From Cupriavidus pauculus (GTDB lineage: Bacteria; Pseudomonadota; Gammaproteobacteria; Burkholderiales; Burkholderiaceae), in NCBI RefSeq assembly GCF_022179805.1, contig NZ_BPUO01000010.1, positions 62,001-126,000 on the forward strand: a stretch of 64,000 nt of DNA. Reading direction: 5' to 3'. Each line of letters opens with the position of its first letter. The stretch's first letter is position 1. Positions 42,969-52,507 of this stretch are shown in pieces. Under the pieces are notes generated by a model, which made no database searches, was not told the origin of the DNA, and worked only from the letters and a program-made list of their open reading frames with translations. A program made the translations under genes and the position numbers.

Positions 42969-45506
42969 TCAGCGGCCAGACCGGCCGCCGGTGAACCAGT
43001 TGTAGTAGGGATTCTCGGGATCGGCACGCATCACCGTGCCGATATCGCGCAGCCATTGCTCGCGGTCGCCGCGATAGGCGTCCAGTCCCGCGGCATAGAA
43101 CGTGTGCAGCGTCTGGCGTTCGCGGCGGATGTCCTGGTACAGCGCGTCGCTGGCGCCGGCCAGCGGCGGATCGCCGGTCAGGTCCAGCAGCTCGCGCAGC
43201 ACCGGCGGAAAGTCCTGCCGCCGCACCCAGCTCGTGTACTCGATGCGCGGCCGGTCATCGGTTACGGCCGGGGCATCGCCCGCAAACCAGTCCAGGCCGG
43301 CGCGGTCGGTCACGTAGGTGGCCAGCAATGCCGCCGGCGATGCCACGCCAACCGCCCGCAGCGCGTCCGCCACCTGCGGCTGGGCGAAGCGCGACGTGAT
43401 GCGGCCCGCATCGAGCACCATCGGCTGCAGCGATCCCACCAGCAGCATTTCATGGAGTTCGGTGGTCCACAGCGTCGCGTGGGGGAATACATCGAGGAAG
43501 CTGCGCACCAGCGACCGCGTGTCGTCGCGATTCTGCGTCGGCAGCGGCAGCCACTGCGCCACGATGCCACCGGGCTGCAGCCGCGCGGCCGCCAGCCGGT
43601 AGAACTCACGCGAATACAGGTTGACCACGCCACTGGCCGACGGCGGCGGTGGTTCCAGCGTGATCAGGTCGTAGCGCTGCGGGCACTGCAGCAGTTCGCG
43701 GCGGCCATCGCGCAGGCGGATGTCGATCCGCGCATCGCGTGCGACACCGAAATTGCCACGGAATTCAGGCACCGCACGCACCACCGCCGGCAGCAACTCG
43801 GCCACCACGCGTTGCTCCAGCCCCGGGTATTGCAGCGTGGCGCCGGCCGTGATGCCGGTGCCCAGGCCGATCACCAGCGACGCACGCGGCGTGCCGTCAT
43901 GCACGATCAGTGGCAGCAACGCCTGCAGGCGCATATAGCGCAGCGACGTCATCGTATCGCCCGAATTCGAGACGCCCTGGATGTACAGCCGGTGAAAGCG
44001 CTGGCCAGCCTTGCCCTGCTCCACCACGGCCACGGTGGCGCCACGGCTTTCCTCGTAGAACACCAGCGATCCGCCGCGCGTACTGGCCAGCAACGCGGCC
44101 AGCCGGTCGGCCGGCGTAGCCACCGCGACGATCAGCGTGATGACGGCCAGCAACGGGATGGCAAACCGCGCACGGCGCGTGACGCCATCGCCGAAGGCCA
44201 CCGCCAGCACGGCCACGAGTCCGCTGCCCGTAGCTAGCACGCCAAGCGTATGGATCACGCCCAGCGTCGGCACCAGCCACACCCCGGCCAGCACCGAACC
44301 CACGATGCCGCCGAGCGTGTTCAGCGCCAGCACCGCGCCCACGCCGGAACCGGCGCGGGATGGGTCCACCGACAGACGCACCACATACGGAAACGCCGCG
44401 CCAAGCAGCAGCGTCGGCACGAACACCACGCACAGCGCTGCTACGGCAAAGCTGGCGCAGGTAGCCGCCAGCAGGTTGCCGGTGGCACCCAGCACGCGCT
44501 GCGAGACCACGTGCTGCGCAGCGGGCAGCCATTCGCCCAGCCACGCGAACTCGACCAGCGCCACCAGTCCGGCGGCGACGATCAGCAGCGCAAAGACGCC
44601 CCATGGGTCCGAGCTGCGGTCGACGCGCTTCGCCACGAACAGGCTGCCGATCATCAGGCCAGCCAGGTAGGCCGCCAGCATGACCGCGAAGGCGAAGGCG
44701 CGCGTGCTCAGGAACTGGACCATGGCCTGTGACCAGACCACCTCGTAGCCCAGCGCGATGGCGCCGGCCAGCGCGTACAGCGTCAGGGCCAGCACACGTT
44801 GGCCGGATGCCCGCGCACCGGCTTCGGGCACGGTGGGCACCTCCGCTGTCGCCGTGGCATCCCGGCCGAACCACCACGCGCCCAGCGCCGCCAGGCCGTT
44901 CAGCACGGCGGCCGCTACCGCACTGCCCGTAACGCCCAGCAGCGGAATCGCGACAAACGCCGCCAGCAAGGTACCAACAATGGCGCCGGCGGTATTGGCG
45001 GCGTACAGCCGGCCGCCATTGCCGCCCAACGCCACGCCGTCGCTGCGGATGGCACGCATCAGCGCCGGCAACGTACCGCCCATGGCAATGGCCGGCAAGG
45101 CGACCAGCGCCAGCGGCAAGGCCCAGGCAACGGCCCCGGCGCGCACTTCGAGCCAGGCGAACGGCGCGGCCGCGTGCGCCAGGGCCAGCGTCACGGCCAC
45201 ACCCAGCACGGCAATCGCGCATTCCAGCCAGACATAGAGCCGCCAGGCCGACGCGACGCGGTCCGCCATGCGGCCGACTGCCCAGCCACCCAGCGCCAGG
45301 CCGCCGAAGAACGCGCTGACGCCGATGGTCACGGCGTGTACGTCCACGCCGACCACCAGCGACAACTGCTTGATCCACAGCACCTGATAGACAAGTCCGG
45401 CCACGCCGGACAGGCCCAGCAGCGTCGCGGCCTGCCAGAGGCCACGGCGCACCTGCGCGTCAGCGCCCGCCCGCGCTGGCTTTACTGCGGCCGGCGGGCG
45501 CTTCAT
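42969..45506 (-). CDS. Membrane-fused spermidine-synthase-like protein
   Basis: About 845 residues. The first ~480 hold at least a dozen hydrophobic spans in MFS-like order (starting WQAATLLGLSGVAGLVYQVLW). From about residue 490 there is a SpeE-type Rossmann domain with ASLVIGLGTGITAGATL and QRYDLITLEPPPP. In true aminopropyltransferases the latter segment carries a catalytic Asp (DSSDP-like); here it reads LEPPPP, so polyamine synthesis is doubtful. ATG 45506 follows GGAG with 6-nt spacing; an alternative GTG at 45539 overlaps the sulfatase stop (GTGA). It sits between the sulfatase and moxR genes. Function unknown; a membrane SAM-dependent or ligand-binding role is possible. Confidence 0.85.
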   Translation of the reverse strand: MKRPPAAVKPARAGADAQVRRGLWQAATLLGLSGVAGLVYQVLWIKQLSLVVGVDVHAVTIGVSAFFGGLALGGWAVGRMADRVASAWRLYVWLECAIAVLGVAVTLALAHAAAPFAWLEVRAGAVAWALPLALVALPAIAMGGTLPALMRAIRSDGVALGGNGGRLYAANTAGAIVGTLLAAFVAIPLLGVTGSAVAAAVLNGLAALGAWWFGRDATATAEVPTVPEAGARASGQRVLALTLYALAGAIALGYEVVWSQAMVQFLSTRAFAFAVMLAAYLAGLMIGSLFVAKRVDRSSDPWGVFALLIVAAGLVALVEFAWLGEWLPAAQHVVSQRVLGATGNLLAATCASFAVAALCVVFVPTLLLGAAFPYVVRLSVDPSRAGSGVGAVLALNTLGGIVGSVLAGVWLVPTLGVIHTLGVLATGSGLVAVLAVAFGDGVTRRARFAIPLLAVITLIVAVATPADRLAALLASTRGGSLVFYEESRGATVAVVEQGKAGQRFHRLYIQGVSNSGDTMTSLRYMRLQALLPLIVHDGTPRASLVIGLGTGITAGATLQYPGLEQRVVAELLPAVVRAVPEFRGNFGVARDARIDIRLRDGRRELLQCPQRYDLITLEPPPPSASGVVNLYSREFYRLAAARLQPGGIVAQWLPLPTQNRDDTRSLVRSFLDVFPHATLWTTELHEMLLVGSLQPMVLDAGRITSRFAQPQVADALRAVGVASPAALLATYVTDRAGLDWFAGDAPAVTDDRPRIEYTSWVRRQDFPPVLRELLDLTGDPPLAGASDALYQDIRRERQTLHTFYAAGLDAYRGDREQWLRDIGTVMRADPENPYYNWFTGGRSGR

Positions 45507-45535
45507 GCCGTGCTCCAGCTTGCGGCGGGCCGCCG

Positions 45536-47347
45536 TCACTTCTTCTGCTGCTGTTGCTGCTTGGCCAACTGGTCCGCCACCTGCCGCTTGATCTTCTCGC
45601 TGGCCTGGTCGATCGTGAAGCTGGCCGGGATCTGGCTCGGCGGGAAGTCGACAAAGGTCTGCAGGAAGTTGATGGCCCGGCGGTTACCCTCGATGAACAG
45701 GTACGGGTTCTCGGTCTCCAACTGGTGGTACTGGTTGGTTGGTCCGGTGTCGGCCCGCTCGTACGGATCCATGCGCAGGTTGAAGTATTTCGGCGCGCGC
45801 AGGCACGTGAACGGTTCCTTCCAGACCTCGAAGCCGCCCCTCGCCCGTTGCTCGCAGAACACCACCTTCCACGCAGTCGGCACCGTCGCACCGGCGGTCA
45901 GCACGTCGTAGCGCATGGCTACCAGTTCCGCATCGTCGTTGAAGTAGTAGAACTCGCTGCGCGCGCTCTTGTCGGTCTGGCCCGTGAGCATCGGCAACTG
46001 GTTGTAGCCGTCCAGATGCACCTTGGCGCTCTTGCCGCTCAGCGTCGTGCCCTTGAGCAGGCGGTCCTTGACGTCACCGTCGCCAGCGGCCGCGAGCAGC
46101 GTCGGGAACCAGTCCAGCCCGGACATCAGCCCGTTGGTAACCGAACCCGGCTGGATCTTGCCGGGCCAGCGAATCATCGCAGGCACGCGGAACGCCCCTT
46201 CCCAGTTCGAGTCTTTCTCGCTGCGGAACGGCGTGTTCGCGGCGTCGGGCCAGGTGAAGAAGTTCGGACCGTTGTCGGTGGTGTAGATGACGATGGTGTT
46301 GTTGGTGATGCCGGCGTCGTCCAGCGACTTCAGCAGCTTGCCCACGTTCTGGTCCATTTCCCACATGCCGTCCGCGTATTCGTGGCCGGCGCCCAGCCCT
46401 GCCTTGCCGCGATACTCGGGCCGCACGTGCGTGAACAGGTGCATGCGCGTGAAGTTCATCCACAGGAAGAACGGCTGCTTGGCCTGCGCCTGCTTCTGGA
46501 TGTAGTTCATCGCGGCGCCGGTGGTTTCGTCGTCGATGGTCTCCATACGCTTGCGGTTCAGCGGGCCGGTGTCCTCGATCTTGCCGTCGGCCGTGCTGTG
46601 CAGCACGCCGCGCGGGTTGTAGAACTTCAGGAAGTCGGGGTTGTCCTTCGGCCAGTACGGACGTTCCGGCTCTTCTTCGGCGTTGAGGTGATACAGGTTG
46701 CCGAAGAACTCGTCGAAGCCGTGCTTGGTGGGCAGGAAGCGGTCCTGGTCGCCCAGGTGGTTCTTGCCGAACTGGGCAGTGGCATAGCCCAGCGGCTTCA
46801 GCGCCTGGGCAATCGTGATGTCGCGGTCCTGCAGGCCCACAGGCGCGCCGGGCAGGCCCACCTTCGACAGCCCGGTGCGGAACACGGTCTGGCCGGTGAT
46901 GAACGTGGAACGCCCCGCCGTGCAGCTATTTTCGGCGTAGTAGTCGGTCATCATCATGCCCTCGCGGGCGATGCGGTCGATGTTGGGCGTCTTGTAGCCC
47001 ACCACGCCATGGCTGAACGCGCTGACGTTGCCCAGCCCCACATCGTCGCCAAAGATCACGAGGATGTTGGGCTTGCCGCCCTGCGTGCCCTGCGCGCCGG
47101 CCGGCGCTGCAGCCACGGGCGAGGCGCCGGCGGCATCGGGTGCCGAGGCCATTGGCGCGGGCGTCGTTGGCGTGACCGGCGTGGTGGCCACGGGCGGCGG
47201 TGCCGCCGGCACCTGTGCGGCCGGCGCAGACGCGCCAGGAGCGGCCTTGTTCTCGTCGGCCTTCTTGCAGCCGGCCACGGCCAGGATCGCGACGATTGCC
47301 GCGCTCATGGCCAGCCTGTTCATTCGCTTACCCGATGCTGGTTTCAT
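45536..47347 (-). CDS. Type I sulfatase lipoprotein (Cys-type, formylglycine-dependent)
   Basis: A 603-residue sulfatase. The lipoprotein signal ends AILAVAGC, followed by a ~65-residue Ala/Pro/Thr-rich linker. The sulfatase domain starts KPNILVIFGDDVGLG. The modification motif is NSCTAGRS with Cys142, fitting C-x-[AP]-x-R, the target of formylglycine-generating enzyme. Metal and substrate residues follow, for example FGKNHLGD and TTDNGPN. It hydrolyses a sulfate (possibly phosphate) ester at the envelope. A formylglycine-generating enzyme is encoded two genes upstream on the same strand, a direct functional match. ATG 47347 has a GGAGG site. The C-terminus ends in a Gln/Lys-rich tail. Confidence 0.94.
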   Translation of the reverse strand: MKPASGKRMNRLAMSAAIVAILAVAGCKKADENKAAPGASAPAAQVPAAPPPVATTPVTPTTPAPMASAPDAAGASPVAAAPAGAQGTQGGKPNILVIFGDDVGLGNVSAFSHGVVGYKTPNIDRIAREGMMMTDYYAENSCTAGRSTFITGQTVFRTGLSKVGLPGAPVGLQDRDITIAQALKPLGYATAQFGKNHLGDQDRFLPTKHGFDEFFGNLYHLNAEEEPERPYWPKDNPDFLKFYNPRGVLHSTADGKIEDTGPLNRKRMETIDDETTGAAMNYIQKQAQAKQPFFLWMNFTRMHLFTHVRPEYRGKAGLGAGHEYADGMWEMDQNVGKLLKSLDDAGITNNTIVIYTTDNGPNFFTWPDAANTPFRSEKDSNWEGAFRVPAMIRWPGKIQPGSVTNGLMSGLDWFPTLLAAAGDGDVKDRLLKGTTLSGKSAKVHLDGYNQLPMLTGQTDKSARSEFYYFNDDAELVAMRYDVLTAGATVPTAWKVVFCEQRARGGFEVWKEPFTCLRAPKYFNLRMDPYERADTGPTNQYHQLETENPYLFIEGNRRAINFLQTFVDFPPSQIPASFTIDQASEKIKRQVADQLAKQQQQQKK

Positions 47348-47407
47348 CGTAGGGCCTCCCTAAGAGGGTGATTCAGGGGCGATAAGTCGGTGGGAACGTT
47401 CCCGGGG

Positions 47408-48496
47408 TCACGGCTGCGCGGACGGATAGATCCGCACCCAGTCCTGCTCCATGCTGATGACGGTCCAGCCGCGCGCCGTCGCTTCGTCCAATGCCTTGTC
47501 GAGCTTGCCGATGCCGGACTTGCGGTCGTAGGCGAACTCGCGCTCGGCGTCGTCGTGATGCACCAGCACCGCCAGGCGCTGGCCCGGGCCCGCCACCGTG
47601 TACTGCAGCATCTGCAGGTCGCCATCCGAATTGCCCACCGCCAGGATCGGGCGCCGGCCAATCTGCCGGTAGATGCCCACCGGCTTGCCGGGGCCATCGT
47701 TGATGAATTCGAACTTCGGGCCACGCACCAGCGCGCCCTGCCCGTTGCGCATCTCGTATGTCACCGCCTGCGTGGAACCCACCACCTGCTCGGGCGGAAT
47801 GCCGTAGACGCGCTCGGACCAAGGCCGCATGAACTCGAGCGTGCCGCCGGACACGATGAACGTCTTGAAGCCATTGGCGCGCAGGTAGCTCAGCAGTTCG
47901 AGCTGCGGCTGGAAGACCAGGTCTGTGTAGCGGCGGTTGAATTTGGGATGCCGCGCGCTGTCCAGCCAGGCGCGGATCGTGCGGTCGTACTCTTCCACCG
48001 TCATGCCGCTGTTGGCCTGGGAAATCAGCGGCAGCAGGCGCTTTTCCTCGCGCATCAGGCCGGCCATGTCGTTGGCCATCAGCGCCTTGAACGCGGGATT
48101 GGTCTTCCACTCGGGATGCTGGGGCGCGGCGGCGCGCACCTGGTCGAGCAGGAAGAAGAACTGGAAGTACAGCGGCTGTTCGCTCCACAGCGTGCCGTCG
48201 TTGTCGAACACGGCGATGCGCTCGGCGGGCGGCACGAAGTCTGGCGAGCCCTGGCGCGTGACCGCCTCCACGAACTGGACGATGCGCTGCCGCACGGCAC
48301 CGTCGCGCCACGATGGCAGTGCCGTCGCCGCACTGGCCGATGCACTGGCCGCTGGCTGTCCGGCGGCCGCCGCATCAGTCCCGCCTGGAGAAGACGCGCA
48401 CCCGCCCAGCGTTCCCAGCAACGCGGCCAGGACCACCGCGCCGGAAAGCCCATCACGAAAACGCCGCCGAAAGCCTGCTGCCGTGGCGAAAGCCAT
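47408..48496 (-). CDS. Exported HAD-family phosphatase (lipoprotein)
   Basis: A 362-residue haloacid-dehalogenase-superfamily protein. The signal peptide ends in a lipobox (LLGTLGGC), then an Ala/Ser-rich linker, then the HAD domain: motif I RIAVFDNDGTLWSEQP (two Asp), motif II FIVSGGT, and motif III/IV around AVGNSDGDLQML. The fold is PSP/HAD subclass I-like. It is probably a periplasmic phosphomonoesterase. ATG 48496 is chosen over a TTG upstream because GGAGGA lies 8 nt before it. It sits between the formylglycine-generating enzyme and sulfatase genes (35- and 60-bp gaps), so it probably belongs to the same pathway. Confidence 0.92.
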   Translation of the reverse strand: MAFATAAGFRRRFRDGLSGAVVLAALLGTLGGCASSPGGTDAAAAGQPAASASASAATALPSWRDGAVRQRIVQFVEAVTRQGSPDFVPPAERIAVFDNDGTLWSEQPLYFQFFFLLDQVRAAAPQHPEWKTNPAFKALMANDMAGLMREEKRLLPLISQANSGMTVEEYDRTIRAWLDSARHPKFNRRYTDLVFQPQLELLSYLRANGFKTFIVSGGTLEFMRPWSERVYGIPPEQVVGSTQAVTYEMRNGQGALVRGPKFEFINDGPGKPVGIYRQIGRRPILAVGNSDGDLQMLQYTVAGPGQRLAVLVHHDDAEREFAYDRKSGIGKLDKALDEATARGWTVISMEQDWVRIYPSAQP

Positions 48497-48531
48497 CACA
48501 GAATCCTCCAAATGGTGCGGCGGGGTCCGGC

Positions 48532-49728
48532 CTATTGCCGGGCCGCCAGTTCGGGGCGCTTGCTTTGCTCGGCCCAGGCGCGGTCATCCATGACCAGGCG
48601 AAAGCCCAGGTGCGACATGCTGGTATAGGGATCGGTGCCGCGCCGCGCGCTGGGGCGATAGCTGAGACAAAAATCCTCGTTGCACAGGAACGACCCGCCG
48701 CGCGTGACGCGCTTGGGTGCCGACACCGGTACGCCCGGTTCGGTCGGGTCCCAGGAATCGGACGGGCCAGCCGGGTTGCGCAATACCGCCGGGGTAGCCT
48801 GGGCCTCGCGCCGGAACTGGTCCGCGCGGTACCAGTCGGCCACCCACTGCCAGGCATTGCCGGTCATGTCGTACAGGCCGTAGCCGTTGGCCGGAAACGT
48901 GCCGACGGGGCTGGTGCCCGCCGCGCCGCCGGCCTTGGCGCTGACCACGGGGAATGGCTGCACCTGCTGGCCTTGCCAGACGTTGGCCATCTGGCGGCCA
49001 TCGGGCGCGAATTTGTCGCCCCAGGTGTAGGTGGCCTGGTCAAGCCCGCCGCGCGCGGCGAACTCCCATTCGGCCTCGGTGGGCAGCCGCTTGCCAACCC
49101 AGCGCGCATACGCCTGGGCGTCTTCGTAAGAGATCTGCACCACCGGGTGGTTGTCCTTGCCCTCGATGCTGCTGCCGGGGCCGGTCGGATGCTTCCAGTC
49201 GGCACCGGGCACGAACCGCCACCAGCGCCAGTACTCTCGTAGCGGCACCGGGTTGTTGGTGCCGACAAACACCATGGCCCCCGCCACCATAGCGCTATCG
49301 GGCGGACGCGGCGTGCCGGGCGGCAGTTGTACCTTCATCGTGTCCCAGTCGGGCGCGCGCTCGGCCGTGGTCAGGTAGCCGGTGGCCTTGACGAACTTGC
49401 GGAACTCCGCGTTGGTCACGTGGTGCTGATCCATCCAGAAGCCGCCGACTTGCACCTTGTGCGCTGGCCGCTCGTTGGGCTGCGACATCTTGTGGTCGCT
49501 GCCCATCAGGAAGTCGCCGCCCGGCACGTGCACCATGCCGCGCGGACCGCTGACGCCATCGCCGGCACGGACGTCCGTCGCCAGGGCGCCGCCCGTGCGC
49601 GACGCGTACCAGTACGTGGCACCGGCGCCCGCCACGGCCATGCTTAACGCAAGCGCCACCAGCCCTATATGCCGGCGCCATACCGGCGTGGTGGTGGCAA
49701 TCGTCCTGGTTTGCTGCGTACGACGCAT
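48532..49728 (-). CDS. Formylglycine-generating enzyme family protein, membrane-anchored
   Basis: A 398-residue FGE/SUMF1-family protein. An N-terminal transmembrane anchor (about residues 20-43, HIGLVALALSMAVAGAGATY) should place the domain in the periplasm. The FGE-sulfatase domain runs from about residue 60 (MVHVPGGDFLMGS) to the end, with RLPTEAEWEFAARGG and the C-terminal core RGGSFLCNEDFC. Cys349 and Cys354 match the redox/copper cysteine pair, five residues apart, of active FGEs, followed by MSHLGFRLV. It would convert the sulfatase Cys142 to formylglycine. Most bacterial FGEs are cytoplasmic, so an exported one is noteworthy. The gene follows BatD after 119 bp with its own GAGGAG site. 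Confidence 0.92.
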   Translation of the reverse strand: MRRTQQTRTIATTTPVWRRHIGLVALALSMAVAGAGATYWYASRTGGALATDVRAGDGVSGPRGMVHVPGGDFLMGSDHKMSQPNERPAHKVQVGGFWMDQHHVTNAEFRKFVKATGYLTTAERAPDWDTMKVQLPPGTPRPPDSAMVAGAMVFVGTNNPVPLREYWRWWRFVPGADWKHPTGPGSSIEGKDNHPVVQISYEDAQAYARWVGKRLPTEAEWEFAARGGLDQATYTWGDKFAPDGRQMANVWQGQQVQPFPVVSAKAGGAAGTSPVGTFPANGYGLYDMTGNAWQWVADWYRADQFRREAQATPAVLRNPAGPSDSWDPTEPGVPVSAPKRVTRGGSFLCNEDFCLSYRPSARRGTDPYTSMSHLGFRLVMDDRAWAEQSKRPELAARQ

Positions 49729-49847
49729 CGACGCTCCTCGAACAGTACGGTTCGATCACCTGATTCAGCCTGTCCAGTATGGGACGACTGCCGAACGGAA
49801 CGGAATGCAAATCTTTGGTGGAACGATCTGCATGATTTTGTCGAGAT

Positions 49848-50918
49848 CTACGGATTCAGAGGCGGCAACGTGCGGCCACGGCGGCGTTGCGCGGCGATGG
49901 CGCGCCAGTGCGGCCGCTTTGGCGATGCCCGGCGGCGCCAGCGCACCAGCAGGTAACCGATGACCGCCAGCACGGCAATCCCCACCAGCACACGCCAGTC
50001 GAGCCAGTCCGGCCAGGTCAGCGTCATGCCGCCAGTGGGCGCGAGCCCCATGCCCGGCCCGGCGCGATGTACGTCGACCGTCACGGCGGGGGCCGACGAC
50101 TGCGCCCGCTTGCCCGTGGCCGGGTCGTACCACGCCACCGACACCGCCGGCAGCGTGTACTGCCCGCTGCCTTCGAACACATAAGTGATGATTTCGACGC
50201 GGCGGCCGCCGGTTGTCGCCGGGGCATCGGGCGCGTCCACGCCGTCCTGCAATTGCGGATCGCCCCGGAACTGGCGCACGCCGCGCGGGGCTGCCAGCGT
50301 GGGCGGCTCGATCATCATGGCCGGAGTGCCGGGCGCAAAAATCGTGATGGTGCGCACCAGGGCGTCGCCCGCGCGCAGGTTGGCGTCCTTACCACTAGTG
50401 GGCCGGTCGAACGACTGGGCGACCTGCAACCGCGCGGCGGGCAGCAGCGCCTCGCCCGGTGCCTCCGCCGCGCCTGAGGCGGCTTGCGCCGGCGCCCCCT
50501 GCTGTCCGCTGACCCGGATCGTGGTGGCGGGCAGCGTGACGCTGGCATCGCGCGGCTTGCCGTCCTCGCCGGAATATCTGAAATGGATCTCGGGCGTGGG
50601 CAGCGCGAAGTCACCGCCGGTCTGCGCCGTGAACACATAGGTCTTGCGGATGCCGGCGTAGCTGGTGCCGTCGATGGTCTCGGTGGAATTGGCGGCACGC
50701 TCGTCGGGCATCGTCACTACGGCACCCGGCACCTGCAGCCCCGGAAACGCCGGCGCCGACAGGAAGAAGTTAGGCGCCAGGATCGTGACCTCCACCTGCA
50801 CCGACTGCCCCGCCACCATCGGCTGCTGCCCCAGCACCCGCATCCGCACGATGGGCTCGGCGGCGTGTACCCACCCCGCCAGGAGTATCAGGATGCCAAC
50901 CAGCCAGCGCATCGTCAT
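49848..50918 (-). CDS. batD: BatD-type (oxygen tolerance) membrane protein
   Basis: A 356-residue protein with a signal peptide (WLVGILILLAGWVHA), a large extracytoplasmic beta-rich domain resembling BatD (IVRMRVLGQQPMVAGQSVQVEV onward), a single transmembrane helix near residues 315-335 (VLVGIAVLAVIGYLLV) and a short Arg-rich cytoplasmic tail. Its ATG overlaps the BatB stop (ATGA, 50915-50918). In Bacteroides and Leptospira the Bat proteins are linked to aerotolerance or stress, although the mechanism is not settled. Confidence 0.85.
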   Translation of the reverse strand: MTMRWLVGILILLAGWVHAAEPIVRMRVLGQQPMVAGQSVQVEVTILAPNFFLSAPAFPGLQVPGAVVTMPDERAANSTETIDGTSYAGIRKTYVFTAQTGGDFALPTPEIHFRYSGEDGKPRDASVTLPATTIRVSGQQGAPAQAASGAAEAPGEALLPAARLQVAQSFDRPTSGKDANLRAGDALVRTITIFAPGTPAMMIEPPTLAAPRGVRQFRGDPQLQDGVDAPDAPATTGGRRVEIITYVFEGSGQYTLPAVSVAWYDPATGKRAQSSAPAVTVDVHRAGPGMGLAPTGGMTLTWPDWLDWRVLVGIAVLAVIGYLLVRWRRRASPKRPHWRAIAAQRRRGRTLPPLNP

Positions 50919-52507
50919 GGCTTGGCCTGCAGCGCGAACTTGCGCGCCAGCAGCTCGGTGGGCGACGTCTGGATTGCGCGCATCCACATCTCGGCGTTCT
51001 GCTGCACCAGGCCCTGCTGCGGCTTGTCGCTGTCTGGCGGTGGCGGCGGCTTGTTGCTATCGAATTCGATCTTGTCGGGCTTCAGGTCCGGCGGCTCCGA
51101 CTCATCCTTCTGCTTGTTTTTTTCCTGCTGCTTCTGCCGCTCGATGGCCTCCCGCATGCGCGCCAGGTTCTGTTGAGCGGGCGCCCAGCCGGGCCGCTGC
51201 TGCAGCACGAGCTGGTAACGGGCCGCCGCTTCCTGGTACTTGTTCTGCCGGGCCAGCGCGTTGCCCAGGTCGAACTGGGCATCGGTGGAACTGATGCGCT
51301 CGAATTCCCGCGTGGCCTCCTCGAACTTGCCCGCCCGGTAGTAGGCCACGCCGCGCCACATCGGATCGTCGAACAGCGCGGCGGCGCCAGCGTAGTCGCC
51401 GCGCTCGAACGCGCGCCGGCCCTGCTGGTCGTGCGTCAGCCAGAGATCAACGAAATGCCACGGGCGCGCGGCGGGGCTTTCCTGCGCCCGCAGGCCCGTC
51501 TGCGGCGCCGTCACCAGCACGGCCAGCGCCAGCGATGCCAGCCAGCGGATCGACCAGCCCTTGCGGAACCACAGCAGCGCCAGCACGGCGATGGGGATTG
51601 TCAGCGGCCAGCCGGCGTCGTGCCAGCGCACGGTGTCCGGCGCGCTGGCCTGTTCCACGTGCGACTGGATATGGCGCTGCACCCAGGCCACGTCGTCGTC
51701 GCTGTCGGTGGTCAGCGTGGCCACCGGGATGCCGGTATCGCGCACGCGGTGCAAGGCAGCGGAGTCCAGCCCCGGCGCCGCGCCATCGCCGGTCTTGAGC
51801 GGACCGCCCTGCGCCGTGCCGATGGCCAGCACCACGAGCTGCGTGCGTTTGTCGCGCTGTTGCAGCGTGGCCGTCGCGGCGGGCTCGACGCCGTCGGTCA
51901 GCAGCAGGATGGTGCCGGGCACGGGCTCCTTTGCCAGCGCCGTGGCGATGGTCCGGATGGCAAGCGCGGTGTCTTTGCCCGGCACCGGCATGATGGCGGT
52001 CTGCAGCGCATCGACAAACGTCTGCAGCAGCGCCGCGTCGTCGGTCAGCGGCAGCACCAGGTGCGTGGAGCCCGCGTAGGCGTAGAGCGCGGTGCGTCCG
52101 CCGTCGCGATGCGCCAGCAGCGCCTTGATCTTGAGCTTGGCGCGCTCCAGCCGGGTGGGCGTGATGTCGATGGCGTTCATGTCGGGCGACAGGTCCACCG
52201 CGATGGCCAGCGGCGCCTTGTCGGACAGGAACGGCGGCCGCTCGCGCTGCCACGTGGGGCCGGCCAGCGCGATGGCGCCCAACGCCAGGGCCAGCGCGGT
52301 CAGGTGGACCGGGCGCACCGCGCGCTTGCGGCGCTCGTTCACGACCAGCGCATCGAGCAGGTGCGGCGCAATGGTGCTGCGCCACCGGCGCCGGACATCG
52401 CCCTGCCGCTGCACCGCCCACGGCAGCCAGACGGCGGCAATCAGCACCAGCAGCCACCAGGGACGCAGGAAGTGGAACTGGGCCAGCGCCGAGAACCATT
52501 CGCTCAT
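50915..52507 (-). CDS. batB: BatB-type VWA protein with C-terminal TPR region (BatB/BatC fusion)
   Basis: A 530-residue protein. Transmembrane segments near residues 15-32 and 65-83 precede a VWA domain (about 90-290) whose MIDAS reads AVDLSPDM, with Asp in place of the last Ser of DxSxS. Another membrane segment follows near 305-345. The periplasmic C-terminus has TPR-like helices (GRRAFERGDYAGAAALF, AQFDLGNALARQNKYQEAAARYQ) then a charged low-complexity tail. This is the BatB plus BatC layout in one chain. It overlaps BatA by 4 bp (52504-52507) and BatD by 4 bp. Confidence 0.88.
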   Translation of the reverse strand: MSEWFSALAQFHFLRPWWLLVLIAAVWLPWAVQRQGDVRRRWRSTIAPHLLDALVVNERRKRAVRPVHLTALALALGAIALAGPTWQRERPPFLSDKAPLAIAVDLSPDMNAIDITPTRLERAKLKIKALLAHRDGGRTALYAYAGSTHLVLPLTDDAALLQTFVDALQTAIMPVPGKDTALAIRTIATALAKEPVPGTILLLTDGVEPAATATLQQRDKRTQLVVLAIGTAQGGPLKTGDGAAPGLDSAALHRVRDTGIPVATLTTDSDDDVAWVQRHIQSHVEQASAPDTVRWHDAGWPLTIPIAVLALLWFRKGWSIRWLASLALAVLVTAPQTGLRAQESPAARPWHFVDLWLTHDQQGRRAFERGDYAGAAALFDDPMWRGVAYYRAGKFEEATREFERISSTDAQFDLGNALARQNKYQEAAARYQLVLQQRPGWAPAQQNLARMREAIERQKQQEKNKQKDESEPPDLKPDKIEFDSNKPPPPPDSDKPQQGLVQQNAEMWMRAIQTSPTELLARKFALQAKP

